Shown here: positions 44,146-53,340 of the stretch, piece after piece | Position numbering within the stretch: position 1 is the first letter of the stretch | Layout of the letters: every line of letters begins with the position of its first letter | From: Clostridium_AD sp050717535 | Lineage (GTDB): Bacteria; Bacillota; Clostridia; Clostridiales; Clostridiaceae | Assembly (NCBI RefSeq): GCF_050717535.1 | Contig: NZ_JBOITM010000079.1 | Location: forward strand, 1 to 64,000 | Direction of reading: 5' to 3' | Length of the DNA stretch: 64,000 nucleotides | Program-made: the position numbers and the translations under genes | The notes under the pieces: generated by a model | Database searches by the model: none | The model's input: the letters and a program-made list of their open reading frames with translations, nothing else | What the model was told of the DNA's origin: nothing

Positions 44146-46140
44146 ATGACAGTAAAGAATAGTATTAGAAATATTGGAATAGTTGCCCATGTAGATGCTG
44201 GAAAAACAACTTTGACTGAACAATTACTTTATCAAAGTGGCTCTAGTAGAATCTTAGGCAGTGTAGATAAAGGTACAACCCATACAGATTCTTTAGATAT
44301 TGAAAAGCAACGAGGTATTTCAGTAAAAGCTGCTGAAATTGACCTTATTTATAAAGAAATTAATATCCATGTTATAGATACTCCTGGGCATATTGATTTC
44401 AGCTCAGAAGTGGAGAGAAGTATAGGTGTTCTAGATGGAGCTATAGTTGTATTGTCCTGCGTAGAAGGAGTGCAACCTCAAACAGAGGTATACTTTAATG
44501 CTTTAAAGGACTCAAATACCCCCTCAATATTCTTTATAAATAAACTAGATCGTATAGGCGCCACGCCTTCTAAGACTATCATGGATATGAAAAAGCTTCT
44601 AACAAAGAATCTTATACCACTACAACTCGTCTATGAAAAAAATAACGAGTTTATTGTATGCAATTTATTTGATAAGATAAATTTTGCAAAAAATATTTCA
44701 GAAATAAAAGAGCCCACTCACAAACAATTACTTGAAGATATAATCGATATACTAGGTAATTACAACGAAAATTTTTTAGAGCAATTCTTCCAAGGTACTT
44801 TAACCCTAGGCATAATAAGTGACGAGATAGCCCTGCAAGCAATTAAAGGCAAAATCTATCCTGTTCTTTATGGCACTGCACTAAGAGGTGAAGGAATTCA
44901 GGAGCTTCTAGACGGCATTATAGATTATATTCCAGGTCCAAAAAATCTAGATAATTGTGAGCTCTCGGCACTAGTATATAAAATTTCCCATAATAAAACT
45001 TCAGGCAAAATAGCTCATATAAAAATTTTTAGTGGATCCCTGTCTACTAGAGATGATATTTTTAATGTAACCACCGGCAAAAGTGAAAAAATTACAATGA
45101 TAAAAAAACTGATTAATCAAAAACAAATTGATGTACCCTCAGCTAGCAGTGGTGATTTGGTAATGGTGAGTGGTCTCAATTGTAGTACCTACGATATCCT
45201 TGGAAGCAAAACTCATATTCCAAGTCTTAAAGCAATTACAACCCCACTTCTTACATTAAGAATTTTTCCAAAAATTCAAGAAGAGTACACAGCCTTAGTT
45301 GAAGCTTTAACATTACTACAAGAAGAAGACCCCCTTCTTAATATGCAATGGATAAAAGAAAAAAAGGAACTTCATCTTCGGATTATGGGTAAAATACAAA
45401 TTGAATATATTGAAACTATTTTAATGGAAAAATTCAACCTAGAGGTAACCTTTGGTCCACCATCTGTTATCTACAAAGAAACTCCTTTATCAAGCGGATA
45501 TGGTGAGTCTCGTTATACTATGCCAAAACCCTGCTGGGCTGTAGTCGAATTTTTAATTGAGCCACTGCCAATAGGAACTGGTCTTATCTATGAATCTAAG
45601 GTGAGAACTGAAAAAGTAAAGTTAAAGTATCAAAGAGAAATAGAAGATAATATAGATCAAATTCTAAGTCAAGGCATATACGGTTGGCCAGTAACAGATT
45701 TAAAGATAACTTTCACATGCGGTGAAGACCACGTTATGCATTCACGCTCAGGAGACTTTGCCACCTCTGCAGCCATGGGCATCATGAGAGGTCTAAATGA
45801 AATAGGCACTACACTCCTCGAGCCAATAATTAAGTTTAGAATTACCGTTCCTGAGAATGTAGGTGGACGAGTTTTAAATGATATTATAAAAATGCGTGGT
45901 AGCTTTGACACTCCATTTATACACAATGGTTCTTTTACTATAGAAGGAAAAATGCCTGTATCCACATCTCTTGAATATCCAGGAGAATTAGGAAAGATTT
46001 CCTCAGGCAAAGGAATAATGTCAACAGGATTTTCGAATTATGAGCCTTGCTGCTTAGAACTAGGATCCATAAGAGAAAGAATTGGTGTTAATCCTTTAGA
46101 TAGAGCTAAATATATACTTTATGTAAGGAATGCAATATAA
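44146..46140 (+). CDS. TetM/EF-G-like ribosomal-protection GTPase (divergent)
   Basis: 664-residue translational GTPase. The G domain is complete: AHVDAGKT at 14-21, DTPGHIDF and NKLD. Domains II-V follow in the TetM/TetB(P)/OtrA order. It matches tetracycline ribosomal-protection proteins better than EF-G in size and C-terminal shape, but the domain IV tip, YSPVS in TetM, here reads MHSRS (residues 531-535), and the C-terminus differs too. So it is a chromosomal paralogue whose ligand is uncertain. The ATG at 44146 is eight bases behind TGGAGA; the ATG at 44125 adds seven residues and lacks a site. It is followed by an FAD protein gene 67 bases downstream. Confidence 0.82.
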   Translation: MTVKNSIRNIGIVAHVDAGKTTLTEQLLYQSGSSRILGSVDKGTTHTDSLDIEKQRGISVKAAEIDLIYKEINIHVIDTPGHIDFSSEVERSIGVLDGAIVVLSCVEGVQPQTEVYFNALKDSNTPSIFFINKLDRIGATPSKTIMDMKKLLTKNLIPLQLVYEKNNEFIVCNLFDKINFAKNISEIKEPTHKQLLEDIIDILGNYNENFLEQFFQGTLTLGIISDEIALQAIKGKIYPVLYGTALRGEGIQELLDGIIDYIPGPKNLDNCELSALVYKISHNKTSGKIAHIKIFSGSLSTRDDIFNVTTGKSEKITMIKKLINQKQIDVPSASSGDLVMVSGLNCSTYDILGSKTHIPSLKAITTPLLTLRIFPKIQEEYTALVEALTLLQEEDPLLNMQWIKEKKELHLRIMGKIQIEYIETILMEKFNLEVTFGPPSVIYKETPLSSGYGESRYTMPKPCWAVVEFLIEPLPIGTGLIYESKVRTEKVKLKYQREIEDNIDQILSQGIYGWPVTDLKITFTCGEDHVMHSRSGDFATSAAMGIMRGLNEIGTTLLEPIIKFRITVPENVGGRVLNDIIKMRGSFDTPFIHNGSFTIEGKMPVSTSLEYPGELGKISSGKGIMSTGFSNYEPCCLELGSIRERIGVNPLDRAKYILYVRNAI

Positions 46141-46207
46141 AAAAGAATAATTAACTTCCAATAACATATCATTTAAATGGTAGCAATTTGTGAAAGGTGA
46201 AATTAAT

Positions 46208-47485
46208 TTGAAAGTTATAATTATTGGTGGAGGCTGGTCTGGCTGCGCTGCTGCAATTACTGCAAAAAAAGCAGGAGCCCAGGTGGAACTATACGAAAGA
46301 ACCGATTTACTTTTAGGTCTTGGAAATGTTGGAGGAATAATGAGAAACAATGGAAGATATACAGCTGCTGAGGAACTAATAAATTTAGGAGCTAAGGAAC
46401 TATTTCTTATAACTGACGCTAATAGTAAACATAAAAACCTAGACTTTCCTCACCACAAGCATTCTTCTTTATATGATGTAGGAAAAATCGAACCAGAAGT
46501 ATCAAAATTATTATTAAATATGGGCATTGAGGTAAAGCTTAGATCTAGGATAGTAAATGTAGAAAAAAAAGAAGACAGTATAAAATCAATTAAACTTTAT
46601 GATGGCAGTTATGTAGAGGGTGATGTTTTTATTGATTGTACTGGTTCTACAGGTGGAATGGCAAATTGTTTGAAATATGGCAATGGCTGCGTTATGTGTA
46701 TTCTAAGATGCCCTACCTTCGGGTCTAGAGTTAGTATAAGTGAAAAAGCAGGGATTAAAGATATAATCTCAGAAAGAGATGATGGAAGCATAGGTGCCTT
46801 TAGCGGTTCTTGTGAAATACCCAAAGATTGCCTGTCAGATGAAATTATAGCTGAGCTAGATAAAAATGGAGTAGTGATACTAAAGACCCCTCCAGAAGAC
46901 ATTAATTCTAGTAAGTTAAATTTAAAAGTATGCCAACAATATAATTACAGTGAATTCGCTGAAAATGTAATTCTGCTTGATACTGGGCATATAAAGCTTA
47001 TGACACCATATTATCCCTTAGATAAATTAAGAAAAATAAAAGGACTTGAAAGAGTTAGATTTATGGATCCCTACTCAGGTGGTATAGGTAATTCTATTAG
47101 ATATTTAGCCGCTGCACCTAGAGGAAATGATATGAAGGTAACTGGAATAAAAAATTTATTTTGTGCAGGTGAAAAATCCGGATTTTTTGTTGGCCATACT
47201 GAAGCAATTTGTACCGGCTCCTTAGCTGGTCATAATGCAGTTAGGTTTTTATTAAATCTTGAACCTCTTGTACTTCCAAATACCCTATGTACTGGAGACA
47301 TTATTTCATACTCTAATTACTTATTATCCACTGAAGGCGGAAAAAAAGTTAAACTTTCTTTTTCAGGCTCTGAATACTTAGATAGAATGGAGCAATTAGG
47401 CTTATATTCTATAGATAACGAAGAAATTAAAAATAGAGTTAAAGATTCAGGTTTAGAAAACATCTTCGACAAGCAGCTAATTTAA
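46208..47485 (+). CDS. FAD-dependent oxidoreductase of unknown substrate (MnmG-like fold)
   Basis: 425-residue flavoprotein. The N-terminal dinucleotide fold is VIIIGGGWSGCAAAITAKK, followed by ELYERTDLLLG. The C-terminal FAD part is NLFCAGEKSGFFVGHTEAIC with TGSLAGHNAVRFLLNL. It resembles the MnmG/TrmFO/FAD-dependent oxidoreductase group found in clostridia, but it is shorter than MnmG and lacks an obvious tRNA-binding tail. The TTG at 46208 follows AAAGGTG by seven bases and is chosen over the upstream GTG at 46190, which overlaps the same site. Same direction as the TetM-like gene. Confidence 0.75.
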   Translation: MKVIIIGGGWSGCAAAITAKKAGAQVELYERTDLLLGLGNVGGIMRNNGRYTAAEELINLGAKELFLITDANSKHKNLDFPHHKHSSLYDVGKIEPEVSKLLLNMGIEVKLRSRIVNVEKKEDSIKSIKLYDGSYVEGDVFIDCTGSTGGMANCLKYGNGCVMCILRCPTFGSRVSISEKAGIKDIISERDDGSIGAFSGSCEIPKDCLSDEIIAELDKNGVVILKTPPEDINSSKLNLKVCQQYNYSEFAENVILLDTGHIKLMTPYYPLDKLRKIKGLERVRFMDPYSGGIGNSIRYLAAAPRGNDMKVTGIKNLFCAGEKSGFFVGHTEAICTGSLAGHNAVRFLLNLEPLVLPNTLCTGDIISYSNYLLSTEGGKKVKLSFSGSEYLDRMEQLGLYSIDNEEIKNRVKDSGLENIFDKQLI

Positions 47486-47524
47486 TCACATATGTTAAAT
47501 GAAGAAACTTAATATCCCAATTAT

Positions 47525-47563
47525 AAGAAAACACCTTATACAAAACTTATAAGGTGTTTTCTT
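47525..47563 (+). terminator. Terminator of the TetM-like/FAD unit
   Basis: Perfect 16-bp arms AAGAAAACACCTTATA and TATAAGGTGTTTTCTT around a seven-base loop, 40 bases after the stop at 47485. Confidence 0.88.
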
Positions 47564-47868
47564 GATAATAAAGATATAATCAAAAGCAAAAATATTATAA
47601 TCAATAGTACAATTATTTTTGTGGATACAATAACTGTAACTCACAAATGTAGCTAATTAATTTTTAGATATTTTTGTACCCAATACTTGAATCTTCTAAT
47701 TTAGCCCCTAAACAATTATCAATTGTTTAGTTCCCTAGATAACACTCTTCATTGGAAACTAATCCCCCTCTAAAGTCGTTAATATTACATCCCAAAAGTG
47801 ATTATTTAATTAACTACATAAATAATAGTATTTATAAACATTATTATAATAATTTTCATTTTTAGATA

Positions 47869-48099
47869 TTTTTTCTTATATTATGCTAACAAAAGTATAT
47901 ATTGCGCAGAATGCTTTGAATAAGCCTTAGTAATTCAAAATTTATTTTATTTGTAGATGCGTTAAGAAACCCGCATGTTTGAGCGAAGCGAGTTTGCGGG
48001 TTTTAGCATCTGCAGATAAAATAAATTTTAGAATTACTTGGCGAAATGAAAGCATTCCAGCAATATATACTTTTCGTTAAAGCATAATATAAGAAAAAA
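47869..48099. repeat. 231-bp near-perfect palindromic element with inner hairpin
   Basis: The outer arms, 47869-47960 and 48006-48099, pair over about 92 bases with scattered mismatches. Both ends read TTTTTTCTTATATTATGC, with further matching blocks AAAAGTATATATTG, GAATGCTTT, AGTAATTC and AAAATTTATTTTAT, and both arms end at the centre in AGATGC. The centre (47961-48005) holds another hairpin, AAACCCGCA and TTGCGGGTTT around GAGCGAAGCGAG. No ORF is inside. It could be a MITE-like element, a structured RNA or a protein-binding cruciform. I recognise no named family. Confidence 0.85.
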
Positions 48100-48114
48100 C
48101 TTCGTAATAGTAGA

Positions 48115-49104
48115 TTATTTTATAATTTCTAAATAGCTTTTATATAATTCATTTATCGATTTCTCCCAATTATAATTTTCATTCACATGATTTTTAAGCC
48201 TGTTATCCTTTCGTTTTTCAAATCCACTCTTTACCGCACTTAATATACTATTACTATCATATGGATCACAATATAGAGCCATATCTTTAAAATATTCACT
48301 TGCACAGCCCTCTTGCGTTGATACTATATTGCATCCACTTGCTGCTGCTTCTAGTGAGGATAAGCCAGGCATTTCTACAAAACTTGGATTAACATGTACT
48401 TTAGCAAATCTATAGGCATTATATACATTATAACTATCCATAAAGCCTAAATATATCACATTTTTAAAGTTAGTACATTTTCTAAGATACTCATTGTCAT
48501 CTACACTTCCTATTAAAACTAACTGTTTCCCGAGTTTATTACATATGTTACATAATTCAAGTTGATTTTTACCCTCACAAATTCTCCCCACGCATAAAAC
48601 ATAGTTATTTAGGTTATATCTCTCTGGAAAATTATATAATGGTATGTCTTCATTTTCTACTTGTACTCCACTATATATAACTCTATAATCCGTATTTACA
48701 CTAAATTCACTTTGAATAAGATTCTTTTCTAATTCGCTATTGCAAAATACAACTTTACTTCTTTTTAAAATTTCATTTTTGTAAATACTACATCTTTCAT
48801 ATAATTTCATACTTTCAATTTTATTATTTATCCTATGATACTTTTTCATATCCCAGTGCATGGGAGATATTACTAGATTTTTCTTATAAAAATGAGCGAT
48901 CTTATAGTATCTATATGTTTCTCCTGTAGTAGCAATATTAAATAAATGTACTATATCATAATCAGAATAGTCATATATGCCACCATCATTTATATCCACA
49001 GTTACACCTAATTTTCGTAGGTATTCAGCTGTCTTAATTACCTGCATAGAATCTCCTGCAAAATTTCTATAATAATCTTGTCTAATACACAATAGAACTT
49101 TCAT
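48115..49104 (-). CDS. GT4-type glycosyltransferase, outside the main locus
   Basis: 329-residue GT-B glycosyltransferase. The N-terminal half has VLLCIRQDYYRNFAGDSMQV; the C-terminal half has NYVLCVGRICEGKNQLELC, LIGSVDDNEYLRKC and PSFVEMPGLSSLEAAASGCN, with the donor-binding Glu in the expected place. It is rather short. The ATG at 49104 is nine bases behind GGGGG; an upstream codon at 49140 is not supported. It stands alone, divergent from a coiled-coil gene and close to the palindrome, and has no other glycan gene beside it. It may modify a surface or spore component, but that is a guess. Confidence 0.82.
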   Translation of the reverse strand: MKVLLCIRQDYYRNFAGDSMQVIKTAEYLRKLGVTVDINDGGIYDYSDYDIVHLFNIATTGETYRYYKIAHFYKKNLVISPMHWDMKKYHRINNKIESMKLYERCSIYKNEILKRSKVVFCNSELEKNLIQSEFSVNTDYRVIYSGVQVENEDIPLYNFPERYNLNNYVLCVGRICEGKNQLELCNICNKLGKQLVLIGSVDDNEYLRKCTNFKNVIYLGFMDSYNVYNAYRFAKVHVNPSFVEMPGLSSLEAAASGCNIVSTQEGCASEYFKDMALYCDPYDSNSILSAVKSGFEKRKDNRLKNHVNENYNWEKSINELYKSYLEIIK

Positions 49105-49355
49105 GGCACAAATCCCCCTATAGTTTGCTACTTTTACCATATAACTATGCTAAGTTATGTTTATTTATAACATTTCACTAAACATAATATTAGTTTTATT
49201 TATTTTGTTTTATTTATATACTATTAATTTATATTGTAAAAGTTCCTACCTACCTATATAAATTTCAATATAATATTTACAATTTCATGTATATCCACAG
49301 ATAGTCTCAGCATATTTATATTATATATACTAAGTTATGTCATAAGGAGATTAAT

Positions 49356-49715
49356 ATGATTATTAATAATGAAGAAATAACCACATTAAAAGCTAAGATA
49401 ACAGAGCATGAACAAGAAATTATTCAAAACCATAAAACATTAGAGCTTAACAAATCAGAAATAACTTTTCTCCAAATAAAAATTTCTGAGAAAGATAAAA
49501 TTATAAATTTCTTGGAAAATAGAGTAGACGAGCTTACTATAATAAATAAAAACTATGAAGATCAATTTGTTTTACAAAGCAAAAAGGTAATATCTTATTT
49601 AGAAAAAATAAAACAATTACAAAATAACCTACGCACATTAGAAACAAGCCTTGAAGATGATACAATGAGTGCTAACACTTCCATATTAAAACGTATTTTT
49701 AAAAACATTAACTAA
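49356..49715 (+). CDS. Small coiled-coil protein, function unknown
   Basis: 119 residues, almost wholly predicted coiled coil: heptads of Ile/Leu run from about residue 5 to 100 (for example FLQIKISEKDKIINFLENRV). The short tail ILKRIFKNIN is basic. No signal peptide or membrane helix. ATG at 49356 behind AAGGAGA, stop directly before a terminator, so it is a real short gene with its own unit. It is divergent from the glycosyltransferase gene at 48115-49104; the 251-base gap holds a repeated CTAAGTTATGT at 49150-49160 and 49330-49340. A partner or scaffold role for that enzyme is only a thought from position. Confidence 0.7.
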   Translation: MIINNEEITTLKAKITEHEQEIIQNHKTLELNKSEITFLQIKISEKDKIINFLENRVDELTIINKNYEDQFVLQSKKVISYLEKIKQLQNNLRTLETSLEDDTMSANTSILKRIFKNIN

Positions 49716-49745
49716 GGCATCTATAATATATAGATGCCTTACTGT
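49714..49745. terminator. Bidirectional terminator between coiled-coil and WG-repeat genes
   Basis: Perfect 12-bp arms AAGGCATCTATA and TATAGATGCCTT around ATA; the left arm overlaps the stop codon. Seven bases separate it from the end of the convergent WG-repeat gene. Confidence 0.82.
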
Positions 49746-49751
49746 AGAATA

Positions 49752-50765
49752 TTAGGATTGCATTTTCCAAATGTACTCCCCTAATTTATTAATATATCCG
49801 ATTTTTTTTCCAACTTCAACTCTTGCCATTCCATCAAGAAATTCATAGGCTTCTTCAAAAAACGGCTCTATAACTATTTCTCCTGTACAATCTACATAAC
49901 CCCACTTTTCTCCTACTTGAACCGCCATTAAACCTTCACTCATAATATCCACATCTTCAAACGTAGTCGGTATTATAATACTGCCATTCTTATCAATACA
50001 ACCATACTTTTCATTTTCTGAAATTGCAGCCGTACCATTATAGAATCTATCTGCCCATTGAAAGGTCGGTTTTATAATAAATTCGCCCTTACCATCTATA
50101 AAACCATATTTTCCTCTCATTTCAATTGGTGCTAATCCCTCATTATACTCCCCTGCTACATTATATCGAAGTGGTATAATCACTCCTCCACTCTTATTTA
50201 TATAGCCATATTTCCCTTTAGCACAAACAGGTGCTATGCCGTCATTAAATCCATAAGCATAATCATAAATTGCATCTATTATAACTTTACCGTCTTTGTC
50301 TATGTATGCTATTTTACCTCCTATTTGCACTGCTGCTAAGCCTTCACTATAATCACTAGCATCTAAAAAATTCATTGGCACTACTTCCTTACCTTTAGCA
50401 TCTATATATCCCCACATATATCCACTTTTTACTGCAGCTCTTCCTTCAATAAAAAAATTAGCTTCTTCATATTTAGGCTCAACTATAACTTTCCCAAGTA
50501 AATCAATATAACCTTTCATACCTTCTAATTTTATTGCTGCTAACCCTTCACTAAACTGTTGCACTTCGTCATAGACTAATTCTATTTCAACTTCTCCAGC
50601 TTTATTAATAAAGCCATACTTTTCATCTTTACCTACTATTGCTAATTCGCCTTCGAATTCCTCAGCATAATCAAATTGAGGTTCTATAACAACATTACCT
50701 TCTTTATTTATGTAACCATGTTTCTTTTTTATCTTCACTGGGTATAATTTTTTCTCATTATTCAT
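49752..50765 (-). CDS. WG-repeat (KWG) protein
   Basis: 337-residue protein made almost only of WG repeats of about 45 residues, seven of them. Each has the form GYINKEGNVVIEPQFDYAEE then EGLAAV; the aromatic-Gly pair appears as YGFI, YGYI, WGYI or WGYV. The repeats form a beta-rich, probably ligand-binding surface. No signal peptide, so it seems cytoplasmic. The family's molecular function is poorly defined. ATG at 50765 behind GAGAGAATT. Repeat unit identity is high enough for recombination to change copy number. Confidence 0.88.
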   Translation of the reverse strand: MNNEKKLYPVKIKKKHGYINKEGNVVIEPQFDYAEEFEGELAIVGKDEKYGFINKAGEVEIELVYDEVQQFSEGLAAIKLEGMKGYIDLLGKVIVEPKYEEANFFIEGRAAVKSGYMWGYIDAKGKEVVPMNFLDASDYSEGLAAVQIGGKIAYIDKDGKVIIDAIYDYAYGFNDGIAPVCAKGKYGYINKSGGVIIPLRYNVAGEYNEGLAPIEMRGKYGFIDGKGEFIIKPTFQWADRFYNGTAAISENEKYGCIDKNGSIIIPTTFEDVDIMSEGLMAVQVGEKWGYVDCTGEIVIEPFFEEAYEFLDGMARVEVGKKIGYINKLGEYIWKMQS

Positions 50766-51253
50766 AATTCTCTCGGCTGATGACTCATAACTTCATTTAT
50801 GAGAATAATATCCCTTGTTGCAAGGACATTCTAATAATCAGCCTATCTCCTTTCTTATAATAATTTTTTTTGCCTATAATTATTATACACTAAAATGTTT
50901 TAGATTTATTCTATATTCTTTCTTTAATGATTTATTTAACAGTTTATTTAATGATTTATTTAAATGCATTAAATATTATTGTAATATTTTTCAATCTATC
51001 AGTTAATATGTCGCATGAAATATAAGAAAACATAGTTATTTTTATTGTATTATACAATATTATGTATTATATTGTATAAGTATTATTTAAATATAGTTAC
51101 CCAGTGACATAGAATCAATTTAATTATTATAGAAAACCATTGTGTTTTTCAACTTATTAAATTGAGTTTTATTAATTAAAATACTATGTTTATATACTCA
51201 AAGTTTGAAATAATTCGATTAATGTAAAAAAAAACAAGGGGGAACAATTTATT
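50766..51253. other. Divergent gene-free region between WG-repeat and chemoreceptor genes
   Basis: 488 AT-rich bases. Near the WG gene are two small hairpins (CTCATAA/TTATGAG, about 50784-50803, and CCTTG/CAAGG, about 50813-50825), possibly in its leader. Around 50930-50970 ATTTATTTAA motifs repeat. A 17-bp perfect palindrome is at 51043-51059. I looked for cyclic-di-GMP or other riboswitch cores before the chemoreceptor and saw none. Confidence 0.5.
51043..51059. promoter_or_regulatory. Perfect 17-bp AT palindrome, candidate operator
   Basis: TATTGTATTATACAATA, symmetric about its central T, about 200 bases before the chemoreceptor start. A partial copy (TTATATTGTATAA) follows at about 51067-51079. 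It may be an operator; chance occurrence in AT-rich DNA cannot be excluded. Confidence 0.35.
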
Positions 51254-53296
51254 ATGAAAACTAAAACTAAAACTAAAGCTAAAACAAAATTTAATCACCT
51301 ATCTTTGAAGGTAAAAATAGTAACCTCTTCACTATTAGTACTTCTTACAACCTTACTTATTTTTTGCATTATTATGGTATCAATTGTAAAAAGCAAAATG
51401 GAACTCCAAATGAAAACAGACGGAGACATAATTGTTAATCAAATTCAGCAAAGACTTGTTTCAAATAAAGCTGTTTCAAAAGAGCTGGATACTCTACTAG
51501 GCGAAAAAATTATCAGTTCATCCTATATTATTGGTACAACATCTAACATCACAAATGAATATCTTACAAAAATATCAAAAGAATTAAAAATCGAGGAAAT
51601 TAATGTAGCTAATGCCAATGGAGTCATTATATTCTCTAATATGCCAGCTAATTTAAAATATGTATATGCAAAAGACAGTGCATCTCAAAAAATGTTGAAA
51701 GAAAAAAATACACGAGTACTTGAAGCCATCCGCCCAAGCGGAAATTCAAAAGACAATTATTTCAAATATGGTGCCGTTGCTATGAGTAATGGTGGATTTA
51801 TTCAAATTGGAATTGATGCGAATAAAGTTAATGCTATTCTTAACTCTGTAAGTCCGCAAGCCCTTATTGATGAAATAGGCAATGATAAAAGCATAGCCTA
51901 CGGTTTAACTATATCAAAGGATTTAAAAGTACTTACACACACTGATAAGGCTAGAATAGGTAATACATTAAAAGATACAGGAAGTATATCTGCTGCCGTA
52001 AATGGCAAAGCATATAATTCTACTTTTATGTATAAAGATGTGGAAAAAGTTTATGATGTATTAATTCCACTTTATGAAGATGAAAAACATATAGGTGCTG
52101 TAGATATAGCTCTTTCTATGGAAAATGTTGATTCTGCTGTTGCTTCTGTATTAACAAGTTCTTTTTTAATTACACTAATTTCATTTTTATTAGGTTCATT
52201 AATACTATTATTGTTAGTATCAAAATTTATTAATCCATTAAAAAAATTAGTAATCCTTGCCAAAGATGTTTCTAATGGAGACTTAACAAAAGAGATTGAA
52301 ATAAAATCTAACGATGAAATAGGCCTTTTAGGAATAAGCTTTAATGAAATGATTGTTAATCTTCGTGGTATGACTAAACAAATTAGTAATATTTCTGACC
52401 TACTGTTATCTTCTGCTGACCAACTTTTAAACTCAGGTGAGCAAAGCTCCATGGTTTCAAATCAAATTGCTATGGCAGCGCAGGAGTTAGCTTCTGGTTC
52501 AGAAAAACAATTTATCGCCACTGAAGATATTTCAAAAAACACTAAAGAGATTGTAAATAATATGGATACCATTAAAGAAGAAATATGTGCGGTTGTCCAA
52601 ACTACAGATGAAACAAGTACTCTAGCTAATGATGGACGAAGTAAAATGAATGATCTTATAATTCAAATAAAAGTTATAAAAAGCAAAGTAGATTACTCTG
52701 CTTCAATAATACAAACCCTTCAAAAAACTTCAGATGAAATTGGAAATATTGTGGCTTTTATAGACACTATCGCTTCTCAAACCAATTTACTAGCACTAAA
52801 TGCATCGATTGAGGCTGCAAGAGCGGGTGAGTCAGGTAGAGGTTTCTCTGTAGTTGCCGATGAGGTAAGAAAACTAGCTGAGGAAACCATGGACTCCTCC
52901 AGTAGCATAAAAAAACTTATACAAAGTACTCAACAAAATACTAAAACTGCACTATCCTCTATCGAAGAAGGAAGTACAGAAACGCAAAAGGGCACAATCA
53001 ATGTACAAAATGTTGACAATGCACTTACTAAAATTCTTGAAGCCTTTGACCTCACTAAAAACAAGTTAAGTATTGTAACAAAAAACATACTATATTCAAA
53101 TGAAATTATTGAAAATCTAGCAATGAATTCTGAGAACATAACTAGACTTTCAGAGGAAAGCGCTGCTGCTACAGAGCAGGTTGCCGCATCTATCCAGGAG
53201 CAATCAACTACTATTGATGAAATGTCAATTTCAATTAGGCAACTAAGAGAAATGGCTAAGGATCTTGAAAATAGCATTAAAATTTTCAAAGTATAA
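51254..53296 (+). CDS. Methyl-accepting chemotaxis protein, periplasmic sensor type
   Basis: 680-residue chemoreceptor. After a basic KTKTKTKAKTK start comes membrane helix 1 (about 20-45), an extracellular single/double-Cache-like sensor (about 46-300, with YDVLIPLYEDEKHIGAVDI), helix 2 (about 302-325), a HAMP domain and the long coiled-coil signalling domain. Its hairpin tip is IDTIASQTNLLALNASIEAA and GRGFSVVADEVRKLAEE. Methylation-type Glu/Gln pairs are present and no CheB/CheR-tether pentapeptide is seen. The ligand is unknown. ATG follows AAGGGGG. Hexamer repeats AAAACT in the first codons make the basic start. Confidence 0.92.
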   Translation: MKTKTKTKAKTKFNHLSLKVKIVTSSLLVLLTTLLIFCIIMVSIVKSKMELQMKTDGDIIVNQIQQRLVSNKAVSKELDTLLGEKIISSSYIIGTTSNITNEYLTKISKELKIEEINVANANGVIIFSNMPANLKYVYAKDSASQKMLKEKNTRVLEAIRPSGNSKDNYFKYGAVAMSNGGFIQIGIDANKVNAILNSVSPQALIDEIGNDKSIAYGLTISKDLKVLTHTDKARIGNTLKDTGSISAAVNGKAYNSTFMYKDVEKVYDVLIPLYEDEKHIGAVDIALSMENVDSAVASVLTSSFLITLISFLLGSLILLLLVSKFINPLKKLVILAKDVSNGDLTKEIEIKSNDEIGLLGISFNEMIVNLRGMTKQISNISDLLLSSADQLLNSGEQSSMVSNQIAMAAQELASGSEKQFIATEDISKNTKEIVNNMDTIKEEICAVVQTTDETSTLANDGRSKMNDLIIQIKVIKSKVDYSASIIQTLQKTSDEIGNIVAFIDTIASQTNLLALNASIEAARAGESGRGFSVVADEVRKLAEETMDSSSSIKKLIQSTQQNTKTALSSIEEGSTETQKGTINVQNVDNALTKILEAFDLTKNKLSIVTKNILYSNEIIENLAMNSENITRLSEESAAATEQVAASIQEQSTTIDEMSISIRQLREMAKDLENSIKIFKV

Positions 53297-53340
53297 TATA
53301 TTTTCTCTTTACAATCCCAAAAAAATATTTTTTAATTAAG

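Larger units (their letters stand above)
47486..48114. other. Long gene-free region: terminator, AT-rich spacer, large palindrome
   Basis: 629 bases. Left: terminator at 47525-47563. Middle (47565-47868): AT-rich, no ORF with a ribosome site or structured RNA that I can name. Right: the 231-bp inverted-repeat element at 47869-48099. The converging glycosyltransferase gene ends at 48115, 16 bases beyond the element. Confidence 0.7.

Noticed and set aside
43999..44223. 74-codon minus-strand frame over the TetM-like promoter
   Set aside because: It is explained by the duplicated leader segment read backwards; no ribosome site.
44146..46140. Calling the GTPase a tetracycline resistance gene
   Set aside because: The domain IV tip and C-terminus differ from proven Tet proteins and context is chromosomal, so resistance cannot be claimed.
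50766..51253. A cyclic-di-GMP or other riboswitch before the chemoreceptor
   Set aside because: No conserved core or pairing scheme of the classes I know is visible.
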